DNA of 64,000 bases. Origin: Candidatus Zhuqueibacterota bacterium. GTDB lineage: Bacteria; Zhuqueibacterota; Zhuqueibacteria; Thermofontimicrobiales; Sulfurfontimicrobiaceae. This document shows, in pieces, positions 36,792-45,148 of this stretch. The notes beneath the pieces were generated by a model that had not been told where the DNA came from, did no database searches, and saw only the letters and a program-made list of their open reading frames with translations. The stretch spans positions 62,001 through 126,000 of the forward strand of contig JAFGMA010000399.1 of NCBI GenBank assembly GCA_016927835.1. The letters are read 5' to 3'. Both the position numbers and the translations under genes were made by a program. Every line of letters begins with the position of its first letter. Positions within the stretch are counted from its first letter, which is position 1.

Positions 36792-37354
36792 TTCGTTGCC
36801 AGATTTGCTTTCCTTGTTTTCGAATATTTTTTGTATAAGCTCACCGCCCCCCAGATTGGCGCGAGAATCAGGATTTCTCCCATCACTGTTCGCCAATTAT
36901 GTGCTTCCGCCAGACCTGCCAGGAAAGAGCGGTTCGTTGCTCCTTTGTAGACATCGGAAAAAATCAGTATCGGCGAAAGCACAGACTCTTCGGAAAAGGG
37001 ATACAGCAACGGCACACCGTAAGGCAAGCTCGTGTCGACGCACAAGTAATCCAGGATCACGTGCGAAAAAACGACTGCTGTACAAACCCAAAACGCTCTT
37101 AAAAACTTGAGGTTAAGTGCAAACTTTGCCAGCAGCCCGGCAATGATCCCTGCCAGCACTGAAAATCCCAGGCTGTGAGTGATGCCGTGATGAAAGCGAT
37201 TGGGTGCGCCGATAAGAATTCCGGGCAAATAATCGATATCGGGCAGGTTTGCAAGGATTAGGAACAGCCAAAATGCAGACCATTTAAACTGCTTATTTTT
37301 CAATCCCGCATAACAGGCAGCGCCCATTAAACTGTGCCCGATCGGTGTTGGCAC
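36788..37354 (-). CDS. YdjM-like membrane-bound metal-dependent hydrolase
   Basis: The GTG at 37354 has AAGGGG 8 nt upstream and gives the family N-terminus (V/M)PTPIGHSLMGAACY, so I prefer it to the track start at 37399 (188 aa). Four to five hydrophobic segments; metal-site-like residues in LANLPDIDYLPGIL, NRFHHGITHSLG and SHVILDYL (His/Asp pattern of PF04307). Activity of the family is uncharacterised; it may act on lipid-linked or phospholipid substrates. Translationally coupled to the GT2 gene after it. Confidence 0.8.
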   Translation of the reverse strand: MPTPIGHSLMGAACYAGLKNKQFKWSAFWLFLILANLPDIDYLPGILIGAPNRFHHGITHSLGFSVLAGIIAGLLAKFALNLKFLRAFWVCTAVVFSHVILDYLCVDTSLPYGVPLLYPFSEESVLSPILIFSDVYKGATNRSFLAGLAEAHNWRTVMGEILILAPIWGAVSLYKKYSKTRKANLATK

Positions 37355-37437
37355 GGCATTTTCCCCTTTTGCTCGATAAAAATACAGCTTCGATTGCAAT
37401 CACCTGCTGGTGGTCTACAACCTGCGATTCACAGCTT

Positions 37438-38460
37438 TCAACCCTTTTTGTTCATATTCAGCATTTGCCTGGCACGTTTGTCATTGCCAAGCAATCCATC
37501 GATAATTCCCATTGCCTTTCCGAATGCGCCCATGGGATTGCCGCGCAGAATCAAATCACGAACCGCGGCATACGGGATACCGCCAACGGCATACAGCATA
37601 TACTTTGCCCAATTCCCGGCAGTCGCGTGTTTTTTCATAAATCGGATGGCATTGCGCGTGGCAAGATATTTTTTTCGAAATGAGAACTGTTCGATTGTTT
37701 TATGGGGTCGATGCCATACTTTGGATTTGCCGCAAAAAATCACTTTATACCCGGCTTTACGAACGCGCACGCTGAAATCCGAGTCTTCGAACCAATACCC
37801 CAGGTACTCAGAATCGAATAATCCGACTTTTTCCAGCACTTCGCGCGTGGCAATCATGGCGCCACCCCAGAGATAATCGACTTCCTCGGTTTTTTCAAAT
37901 TGACCGACGTCTTTTTCACAATCACCGCGCCCGCGACTTACGTTTTCGGTGAAATCGATGATCCCCCCGGCGGAGAGCAAAATATCCGGTTTGCTGTAAT
38001 CGTACATTTTGGCGCCTACGATGCCGGCGTCGGGAATTTCTTCCAGCACATTCATGAGCTGCGTCAACGAGTCGCGGGCGACGACAATATCGTTATCCAC
38101 CATATAGACAACATCCATATCCGACTCGAGCGATTTTCTCAGCCCGATATTTTTGCCTTCCGGCGCGCCATAATTTTTATCATTCTCCACGATCACGACA
38201 TCCGGGTACGCCTCGCGAATCGCATCAACCGAGCCATCGGTCGAGGCATTATCGACCACTATCACCTGATAAAGCGGACACTCCATTTCAAAAATGTGGG
38301 AAAGGCAATCGAGTACATTGTCTTTGCGATTCCAGTTTAGAATAACGACGCTCACTTTTTTGATCATTTCAGGACTCGCAACATATTCGGCGGCACCAGG
38401 CTGCGTTGATACCCGTTTAAATTCATCGTTTAATTCAATATTAAGTTCATTCGCATTCAT
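37438..38460 (-). CDS. GT2 glycosyltransferase (rhamnosyltransferase-like)
   Basis: 340 aa. VSVVILNWNRKDNVLDCL, VVDNASTDGSVD, KNYGAPEGKNIGLR, MVDNDIVV (DXD position near residue 121), WGGAMIATREVLEKVG and YLGYWFEDSDFSVRVRKAGY are all hallmarks of WbbL/RfbN-type GT2 enzymes. Cytoplasmic; adds a sugar, often rhamnose, to the repeat unit. RBS AGGAG at 6 nt. A MITE-like repeat (38494-38592) lies between this gene and the deacetylase upstream. Confidence 0.87.
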   Translation of the reverse strand: MNANELNIELNDEFKRVSTQPGAAEYVASPEMIKKVSVVILNWNRKDNVLDCLSHIFEMECPLYQVIVVDNASTDGSVDAIREAYPDVVIVENDKNYGAPEGKNIGLRKSLESDMDVVYMVDNDIVVARDSLTQLMNVLEEIPDAGIVGAKMYDYSKPDILLSAGGIIDFTENVSRGRGDCEKDVGQFEKTEEVDYLWGGAMIATREVLEKVGLFDSEYLGYWFEDSDFSVRVRKAGYKVIFCGKSKVWHRPHKTIEQFSFRKKYLATRNAIRFMKKHATAGNWAKYMLYAVGGIPYAAVRDLILRGNPMGAFGKAMGIIDGLLGNDKRARQMLNMNKKG

Positions 38461-38493
38461 TTCCGACTCCTGTCAACCGGTTTTTTGCATTTT

Positions 38494-38592
38494 AGGAGGT
38501 GGGATCACTTATCTTGGATATTTTGCTTAACAAACATTTTGATAAATAGCTATTTAAGAAATTCAAATGGGTAACTTATTTTATCCCACCTC
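38494..38592. repeat. MITE-like palindromic repeat, copy 2
   Basis: Terminal inverted repeats AGGAGGTGGGAT and ATCCCACCTC; the two ~45-bp arms show partial complementarity to the centre, where TAAATAGCTATTTA is a perfect palindrome. 38497-38593 aligns without gaps to the reverse complement of copy 1. It fills the gap between the deacetylase and GT2 genes and would form a large hairpin in the operon transcript. Confidence 0.75.
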
Positions 38593-38622
38593 TTTAAACA
38601 TTTCGCCAGCCTGTGAAATAAT

Positions 38623-39723
38623 TCAATACTGAGGACCTTGCTTCAACCGGCGTTTTATTTTTGAAATGAAAACCCCTGGCAATGATAATCGCCCTTTGCC
38701 GGACAATCGAAAAATAAAATCGCCGCTCAATCGGTTGATATAATACAGCTTTCCGGCATAGCCATCGCTCGAATACGTTTTCAACAGCCCACCGTAAGCC
38801 GTTTCGTAGCCACATTCTTTGACTAGCCGGCTGGCAATTTTGCCTGTTTCATTCCAGGGAAACGAGAAATGACGAACAGATTTTCCTGTTATCCTGGCAT
38901 CGATTTCCTCGCGGGATTGTACCAGTTCTTCGGCTATCCGCTTTTCCTGCTCTTCTTTTGCTTCATAATAGCCGCTAAAAGAATGCGATTTGCGATAGTC
39001 ATTCACCAGCGTGGTCAGGCGAGATCGCCAGCGCTTGTCACGAAAGAACGCCTCATTGCCATTCTCGCGGACAAACTTGACACACGCCTTTATAAATGAT
39101 TCTTCGGGAAAATAGCGCCGGTGATCGGACAAACGCGACGCATATTCAAAAATCGGCATCCCCAATTGCGGAGGCTGAAAGTAGCGATCTTTCCCATTTT
39201 CAGCCTGCACGGGCAGATTCCATACCTGGTGAGACACAAATCCGGGATAATAAAAATCGATGATTCGGGAAGAAATATTAATTCCGGCATGATGCATCGT
39301 ATGCGACTGGAAATCAACGGCACCCGCCAGATGCATTTCGTTAGCCTGTTCCCAGGTGATGCTCCCTTTTTCGCCCACCCATGCCGGAATTATGAAAGCC
39401 ACTGCTTTGAAGCCGTATTCCTTGAGCAGGGGGAAAACCACATCGTAGAGATTTCGCAGCCCATCATCGAATGTCAGGACAACTGCTCGTTCCGGAATCT
39501 TCTGCTTTTGCAGATAGACAGATGCATATTCATCCGCAGCCAGTGTGGTGTAGGCGTTCTCTTTCAGATAGCGCAACTGGGCTTCGAACTCCGCTCTGTC
39601 AATGCGGTGATAGCTGAACACCGGAATCCCCGGCGACATTTTTGATCTTGTCACAAAATCCGGATACTCGCTCCTGCGGAGAATTCCGAAAATAGAAGAT
39701 ATTTCTTTAAATTGAGATTTCAT
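38623..39723 (-). CDS. Polysaccharide deacetylase (NodB family)
   Basis: 366 aa. VVLTFDDGL (motif 1, residues ~80-88) and FQSHTMHHAG (motif 2, His pair near 141-145) are the metal-binding motifs of carbohydrate esterase family 4; HFSFPWNETG is the later aromatic/Arg motif. No signal peptide or membrane segment is clear, so it may act in the cytoplasm on lipid-linked or nucleotide sugars, as in exosortase-type EPS loci. An inserted helical stretch (~residues 215-285) makes it longer than a minimal NodB domain. Likely removes N- or O-acetyl groups from a repeat-unit sugar. Confidence 0.85.
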   Translation of the reverse strand: MKSQFKEISSIFGILRRSEYPDFVTRSKMSPGIPVFSYHRIDRAEFEAQLRYLKENAYTTLAADEYASVYLQKQKIPERAVVLTFDDGLRNLYDVVFPLLKEYGFKAVAFIIPAWVGEKGSITWEQANEMHLAGAVDFQSHTMHHAGINISSRIIDFYYPGFVSHQVWNLPVQAENGKDRYFQPPQLGMPIFEYASRLSDHRRYFPEESFIKACVKFVRENGNEAFFRDKRWRSRLTTLVNDYRKSHSFSGYYEAKEEQEKRIAEELVQSREEIDARITGKSVRHFSFPWNETGKIASRLVKECGYETAYGGLLKTYSSDGYAGKLYYINRLSGDFIFRLSGKGRLSLPGVFISKIKRRLKQGPQY

Positions 39724-39755
39724 TTATGAATTATATTTCTTCCAGACATAAAAAA

Positions 39756-41645
39756 TCATGGGATTTTATCGAGATGTTCTTGCAGCCACATCTCTAGCAC
39801 TGCCAACGCCCAGATCCTGTGGGAATAATTTTGACGTTTGGAATTATGCTGTTTGATCATCTTTTGCACAAAATCAGGATTGAAGAATCCTCGTTTTTTT
39901 AAGACATCCTCAGACAGATATGTCATGATGAATTCTTTTATCTGGTCATTTGACCGCATCCAGTTTTTCAAGGGGATGCTGTGTCCGAGTTTATCCTTGC
40001 GATGCACAATTTCGTCGGGCAACACCGTTTCCATCGTTTTTTTAAAGATATATTTGGTTTCGGACATGCCTCTGAATTTCATCCCGGATGGCAACGTGGC
40101 ACAATAGTCGATCAAACGGTGATCTAGCAATGGATATCGCGGTTCGAGCGCGAACTTATTGTTGAGATTCATGCGTCGCAAATAAAATCCGACGACGGTG
40201 TGATAATCGCTGTAGAGCGAGTTGCTAAGTCCGTCGCGACCATCGGCTTCATTATTGAATTGCAGGATATCCTCATACGGGTGAAATCCATTCAACATCT
40301 GGCTTATTTCTCTGGTGTATAATCGCTGCAATTCGTTTAGATCGTAATAGATGCGCCAGCGATGAGAAAGCAGTTCTTTTGGAAATCGATAGCTGGCGGC
40401 AAAGCGCTTGGCTTTCACGATAAAATTTTTCTTCTTATCGGAATCCGGCAGCAATCGAGCGATGCCCAACACCGGGGTGCGAATGAATCCCGGAATTTTA
40501 TCCACGACCGCCGCCATTTTATCGGCTTCGTACACCGGATGCCCCGCAAAAAGCTCATCTCCGCCATCACCGGTGAAAATGTACGGTACGAATTGGCTCG
40601 CCTGCTTTCCGAGAATATAGGTTGCAACATTGATCCCCACATCGCAGAACGGCTCATCCATGTATTTCACCATTTGAGCCGTTTCGAGCACATCTTCAAC
40701 CCGGTATTCGGTTTCGTGATGGCTGGTGTTATAATGCTTCGCCATAAATCGCGCGTAGTGCGATTCATCAAATGATTCTCCCCGGCAGCGATAAGAAAAG
40801 GTATTGAGCTGGCGTTGAAGAAATTCAGTTGTCAGCGCGACCACAGTACTGGAGTCCATGCCGCCACTGAGGAAGGTTCCCAGGTTCTCCCCGGATTCGA
40901 TCCGGCATTTCACAGCATCCCGGAGCAGTTCAATCAACCGTTCGCCGGCTTCTTTTTCACTCTTTTCTGCGATACGAGCGAATGTGAGCGTCCAATACTT
41001 TTTGAATGCCACATCGCCATTTCGTAATATCATTAAATACGCAGGTCGCAATTTGTGAATTTGCTCGAAAAACGTATGCAATCCGGGATTATACGTAAAT
41101 AGTAAAAATTGGCATAACGCCTGATAATTCAATTCTTTCTTCACCCCGGGGTAACGCAGAATTGACCTGATATTTGAACTGAAAACCAGTCGCTCCTTAT
41201 CCAGGTAATAATACAGCGGCTCGATTCCAACCCTGTCACGACCGAGGATCACGGTATTTCGATTTTTATCCCAAATTGCAAATGCGAATTTGCCATTCAT
41301 TTTCCCGATAAATTTTTGCTCGTGTTGACGATACAGATACAGCACCAGCTTTGCCGGATTTTCATCGATCTCTTTTTTAAATTCATCGGACAGGCTCGAG
41401 ATGAGTTCATCAGTATTGTAGATTCGCCCTTCGAAGATAGTGATAATTGAACCATCCCCAGCACTTGCGGGTTGGTATTTTTCAAAGCATTTTGTTTTGA
41501 ATGTCTGCTTATAAAAGCACCCGAAATTTTCCGAAAGCAGTATTTTCGGAGCGCCTTGACTTATTTGATCGGCTTTGGAAACGCTTTCCAATGCGTTCGG
41601 ATCGACCGAGCACTCCCGTACCCGTTCAAGAACTCCAAATATCAT
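39756..41645 (-). CDS. Asparagine-synthase-like protein lacking the Cys2 nucleophile
   Basis: The track starts at 41678, but AGGAG lies 5 nt before the ATG at 41645, giving MIFGVLERV as N-terminus (629 aa). Asparagine synthetases and related amidotransferases begin MCGI, with Cys2 as glutaminase nucleophile; here residue 2 is Ile. The glutamine-pocket motif NGEIYN reads EGRIYN, and the SDTE segment is gone. The C-terminal synthetase half is intact: LSGGMDSSTVVAL (PP-loop, ~residue 262), FTGDGGDELFAGHP, RYPLLDHRLI. It may use free ammonia, another amine, or ammonia from a partner. It lies 29 nt after the first flippase gene. Confidence 0.85.
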   Translation of the reverse strand: MIFGVLERVRECSVDPNALESVSKADQISQGAPKILLSENFGCFYKQTFKTKCFEKYQPASAGDGSIITIFEGRIYNTDELISSLSDEFKKEIDENPAKLVLYLYRQHEQKFIGKMNGKFAFAIWDKNRNTVILGRDRVGIEPLYYYLDKERLVFSSNIRSILRYPGVKKELNYQALCQFLLFTYNPGLHTFFEQIHKLRPAYLMILRNGDVAFKKYWTLTFARIAEKSEKEAGERLIELLRDAVKCRIESGENLGTFLSGGMDSSTVVALTTEFLQRQLNTFSYRCRGESFDESHYARFMAKHYNTSHHETEYRVEDVLETAQMVKYMDEPFCDVGINVATYILGKQASQFVPYIFTGDGGDELFAGHPVYEADKMAAVVDKIPGFIRTPVLGIARLLPDSDKKKNFIVKAKRFAASYRFPKELLSHRWRIYYDLNELQRLYTREISQMLNGFHPYEDILQFNNEADGRDGLSNSLYSDYHTVVGFYLRRMNLNNKFALEPRYPLLDHRLIDYCATLPSGMKFRGMSETKYIFKKTMETVLPDEIVHRKDKLGHSIPLKNWMRSNDQIKEFIMTYLSEDVLKKRGFFNPDFVQKMIKQHNSKRQNYSHRIWALAVLEMWLQEHLDKIP

Positions 41646-41674
41646 ATTCACTCCTGCAAAAATATCTGAGAGAC

Positions 41675-43156
41675 TCATGTCTCACTGGTTTGAGTACCCT
41701 TGCGCACTAGCGAGAGGACATTTCCCTTCAACGACTCGATCTCCTCTTTCGAAAATGCCTTGAGCACCAAAAGTAAGCCAATAAATAATCCTGTCAAACC
41801 AAGCGCTATCCCGGCTTGCCCCGCGAAGGGGATTGTATAATGCTCATTCAATGAAAAAAATATGCCGAAAATTAGCGCTGCCGCAAGCAGCGGTTTAAAG
41901 CTTATTTTAAACACCGGTATTTTGATATGATGTGTATACAGGTAAATCGAACATAATGTAAAAATGAGCGCTTCGCCCAAAACTGTGGCGACGGCTGAAC
42001 CCTCGTAACCGTAAATGGGTATTACGAGATAGTTCAAGATAATTTTGAATAGCAGCCCCGTGCTGCCCGTAATGAGAATAATTTTTTGTTTATCCACCGA
42101 AATCAGGATCGTATTCAGCATCCAGTTCGGATATTGAAACATAATTCCCAGAAAAAGCGTTTGCAGCGCAAAACTCGCCTGCCAATATTCAGGTTTGTTG
42201 CTAAAAAAAAGCTTCAAACCGAAATCTGAAAATGAAATTCCGAATACAACGATGGGCATTGCCATGATAAACATATACTTGACAGCGCGAATCGCGAGAT
42301 CCTGATGCTTTTTTTTATCGGTCACAAAAAATTCTGACAACCTGGGCAAAACAACCAGAAACAAAATTGTCGGCAGAATCGTGATGCCTTCATAAATTCG
42401 AAACGCGGCGCTGTATAATCCCACATCATGCAGCCCCTTCATATCCGTCAACATCCAGATATCGATGTAGGAAAAAATAGTGAGAATCACAAAGAACATG
42501 CCCAGGGGTAACGCTTCGATTTGCAACTTTTTCAGGAACCTGAAATCGAATTTGAATCGAACCCGCCCGATTTTCCAGTTCAGGATTCCAAGCGTGATCA
42601 AAAAGTCAACTGCGCGTACCGCGGTAAAACAGAGGATAAAGGAATAAAGCTCCTTGGAAATATGCAAGACAATCAGACAGAAAACGAGCAAACCCGTGCG
42701 TTCCAGCAATACCAGCCCGGTATCGATTGCAAACAGATTATGCGCCTGGAAAAATACGCGAAATGTGTACTTCAGTGATTTTAAAAATGCTGATATCGTC
42801 AGCAGATAGATCGCATAAACGAGCCTGGCTTCATACCCTTTGAGATATACGACGATCATCATCACGCAATAAATTATTGCACACAGGATCAATTTCCACG
42901 ATAAAAGATTTCCGATGTACATTTCGGAAAGGTTGCGATCGCGCGAAACATTTCGCACGCTCAGGTCACGCAGTCCCAGATCGGTAAACATTTCAAAGAC
43001 CGTTGCAATCGCCAGAGCCGAATTGAACGTCCCGTAGTCATCGATTGCAAGTGCACGCCCAACCGCAATTAAAAGTACGAATAGAAAAAAACTACTGAAA
43101 GTGGTAATACTTGAAAAAACAACATTTTTAACCATATTGTATTTTTTCGTCGCCAC
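41675..43156 (-). CDS. wzx: Wzx-type polysaccharide flippase (first copy in locus)
   Basis: About 494 aa, 12-14 hydrophobic segments of the MOP superfamily (AIDDYGTFNSALAIATVFEM, FTDLGLRDLSVRNVSRDR). Flips undecaprenyl-linked repeat units. The ATG at 43165 abuts AAGG; the GTG at 43156, 8 nt from AAGGA, is better placed and used here. Not a close relative of the second flippase at 17035-18534, so they are unlikely to be recent duplicates and may serve different glycans. Confidence 0.84.
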   Translation of the reverse strand: MATKKYNMVKNVVFSSITTFSSFFLFVLLIAVGRALAIDDYGTFNSALAIATVFEMFTDLGLRDLSVRNVSRDRNLSEMYIGNLLSWKLILCAIIYCVMMIVVYLKGYEARLVYAIYLLTISAFLKSLKYTFRVFFQAHNLFAIDTGLVLLERTGLLVFCLIVLHISKELYSFILCFTAVRAVDFLITLGILNWKIGRVRFKFDFRFLKKLQIEALPLGMFFVILTIFSYIDIWMLTDMKGLHDVGLYSAAFRIYEGITILPTILFLVVLPRLSEFFVTDKKKHQDLAIRAVKYMFIMAMPIVVFGISFSDFGLKLFFSNKPEYWQASFALQTLFLGIMFQYPNWMLNTILISVDKQKIILITGSTGLLFKIILNYLVIPIYGYEGSAVATVLGEALIFTLCSIYLYTHHIKIPVFKISFKPLLAAALIFGIFFSLNEHYTIPFAGQAGIALGLTGLFIGLLLVLKAFSKEEIESLKGNVLSLVRKGTQTSET

Positions 43157-43171
43157 CAAGGTCATCCTTGC

Positions 43172-44299
43172 TTAAAATTCCGCTTCGATTCTATCAGCCA
43201 GTCGCATAATATTGGTGCGCCAGGAATAGTGTTTTTTCAATCGTTCAAAATCGACATCGCTCACAAATTTTCCGTCATTCAATGCATCGCAGATTGCATC
43301 CGGAAACGCATCGGTTTCTTTTACACGCAGCAGTTGAAACTCCCTCGGCACCGATCTGGCAGCGATCGGGGTGGCAATGGTGATTTTTCCGACCGCCAGC
43401 GCCTCGATGATCTTTGTCGGCATGCCCCACCCCTGCTGAATGGGCGAAATAATCACATCGGCTCGCTTTAAATATGCGGGCAAATCCTCTACAAATCCGG
43501 TGAATTCCACATTGGGATGCTCGATATCCTGCGGCGGATTCGATCCGACGAACTGAAATTTGGTATCGGGACAACGGGCAATCACCTTTTCCAGGATGCG
43601 CGCCACGGTCACCCGAACCACATCCAGGTTGGTTTGAATATTGTAATTGCCGCAGAAAAGTACAATCTTCGGGTGATTTTCAACCGGATCATAATACGGA
43701 TTGAAAATCGTTTCGTCGAAGCCTTGCGGAATGACCACCATTTTTTCTCGTGTCGTCCAACGGGTATAATACTCCGCATCGTTTTCAGAAATTGGAACCA
43801 GCAGCTTCGATTTTTTAACGCCGTTTTTTTCCGCCCAGTAAACATAAGGAATGAAAACGTAGCGCCGCGGATCGGCTTTGGCTTTACCCCAATACTGGAG
43901 ATATTCGAGATTATGCGAGCAATAAATGAACGGGAGCCTGAATTTCTTCGATAGCTTCAACCCATAGACGGCACTCAAGCCGTAATCGCATAAAATTGCA
44001 TGGTATTTATTTTTCTGCAATAGCTCTGTTGCCGACTGCATCAATCCTGAGCTGAAAATGAAATAATCTTTTTGAGAAAACGGGATCACGATTTTTTCGC
44101 GGACGCCTTTCACTTTTGAAGCAAATTTCCGGGAAAGCTCCGGATTCGGTGGATGCCCGGAGCCATCGATGTAAACCAAATCGAGGGTGAAACGCTCTGC
44201 CAGGTTATTCACAAATTCTGCGCCACGCACACCTGCGCCGGTGAGGGGAACATGTGGGTCATATACGGATAAATATAGTAAGCTTTTTTTCATCATCAT
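43172..44299 (-). CDS. GT4-family glycosyltransferase
   Basis: 375 aa. SVYDPHVPLTGAGVRGAEFVNNLAERF at the N-terminus resembles the GT4 subgroup found in exosortase-linked EPS loci. Donor half: VLFCGNYNIQTNLD and IQQGWGMPTKIIEALAVGKIT (E-x7-E region near residue 295). Three tandem ATGs make the exact start uncertain by two codons. The gap to the flippase gene is 6-15 nt, so the two are probably co-translated. Confidence 0.85.
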   Translation of the reverse strand: MMMKKSLLYLSVYDPHVPLTGAGVRGAEFVNNLAERFTLDLVYIDGSGHPPNPELSRKFASKVKGVREKIVIPFSQKDYFIFSSGLMQSATELLQKNKYHAILCDYGLSAVYGLKLSKKFRLPFIYCSHNLEYLQYWGKAKADPRRYVFIPYVYWAEKNGVKKSKLLVPISENDAEYYTRWTTREKMVVIPQGFDETIFNPYYDPVENHPKIVLFCGNYNIQTNLDVVRVTVARILEKVIARCPDTKFQFVGSNPPQDIEHPNVEFTGFVEDLPAYLKRADVIISPIQQGWGMPTKIIEALAVGKITIATPIAARSVPREFQLLRVKETDAFPDAICDALNDGKFVSDVDFERLKKHYSWRTNIMRLADRIEAEF

Positions 44300-44341
44300 G
44301 ATTCCAAAATTTGTAGTCCTTTGCTTCCAAAAGCAGGGAAT

Positions 44342-45148
44342 TTACTCCGGGGCATGCTCAGTTGCCCGGACTGTCGTCTTGCTTTTCTCATTCGCTGCAC
44401 CATCGAGCCGGCTTCGGAGCACTTTCGCGGGAATTCCGACCGCGATAGAATAGGCGGGTATATCTTTGCTGACAACCGCCGATGTGCCGATCACCGAATC
44501 CCTGCCAATACGCACGCCATCCATCACCTTTACGCCAGCGCCAAGCCACAGGTTATCCTCCATGACAATGCCCGCTGAGGAGCGCTCCTGCTCCAACGGT
44601 GAGACATCCAGCCGATCCATGTGATGGGTTCCGCCGATAATATAGCAGTATGCGGCTATTAAATTGTTTTTGCCCAGACTCACATTGCTCGCTGAAAATA
44701 TTTCGCAATTGAATCCCATATTGACATTTTCATCCAGATGGATATCACCATTTTTGCAACTCAAAATGGTATTGCGCCCGATGAAAACTCCGTTACCAAT
44801 GAAAAGCCCTTGATTGGATTCGCCCTTTGCATCAAGAACGCAGTTATCATCGATCACGACGTTATCGCCGAGAAAAATTTTATTCGGGTGGCGTAGAACC
44901 ACGTTTTGCCCAAAGGTAACATTGCGTCCGCATTTTCCGAGCAGTTTTGGATAGAGTTTCATTCGCAGCACCAAACCCAGGGCACCCGGAATCCAGCTCG
45001 AAATCATCATTATCATTTCGTATTTAAACAGCTTCCACAATCCTCGCTGTCCCACGACCAGATCCTGATATTTTTGCAGCGCTGATTTTTTCTGATCGAA
45101 CAGTTCCTTTTGGGCTTCATGATGCTTATGATTTTTGTCTTTACTCAT
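44342..45148 (-). CDS. Left-handed beta-helix acyltransferase
   Basis: 268 aa. Hexapeptide repeats ([LIV]GxNxx) run from ~residue 75 to ~235: FGQNVVL, LGDNVVID, IGNGVFIGRN, LDENVNMGFN, LGKNNLI. The C-terminal block IGRDSVIGTSAVVSKDIPAYSIAVGIPAKVL is classic for CoA-dependent O-acetyltransferases (WcaF/CysE-like). About 60 residues of hydrophobic N-terminal sequence may contact the membrane or lipid-linked glycan. Its ATG overlaps the SDR stop by 1 nt (TAATG). Likely acetylates a repeat-unit sugar; donor and acceptor are inferred. Confidence 0.86.
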   Translation of the reverse strand: MSKDKNHKHHEAQKELFDQKKSALQKYQDLVVGQRGLWKLFKYEMIMMISSWIPGALGLVLRMKLYPKLLGKCGRNVTFGQNVVLRHPNKIFLGDNVVIDDNCVLDAKGESNQGLFIGNGVFIGRNTILSCKNGDIHLDENVNMGFNCEIFSASNVSLGKNNLIAAYCYIIGGTHHMDRLDVSPLEQERSSAGIVMEDNLWLGAGVKVMDGVRIGRDSVIGTSAVVSKDIPAYSIAVGIPAKVLRSRLDGAANEKSKTTVRATEHAPE

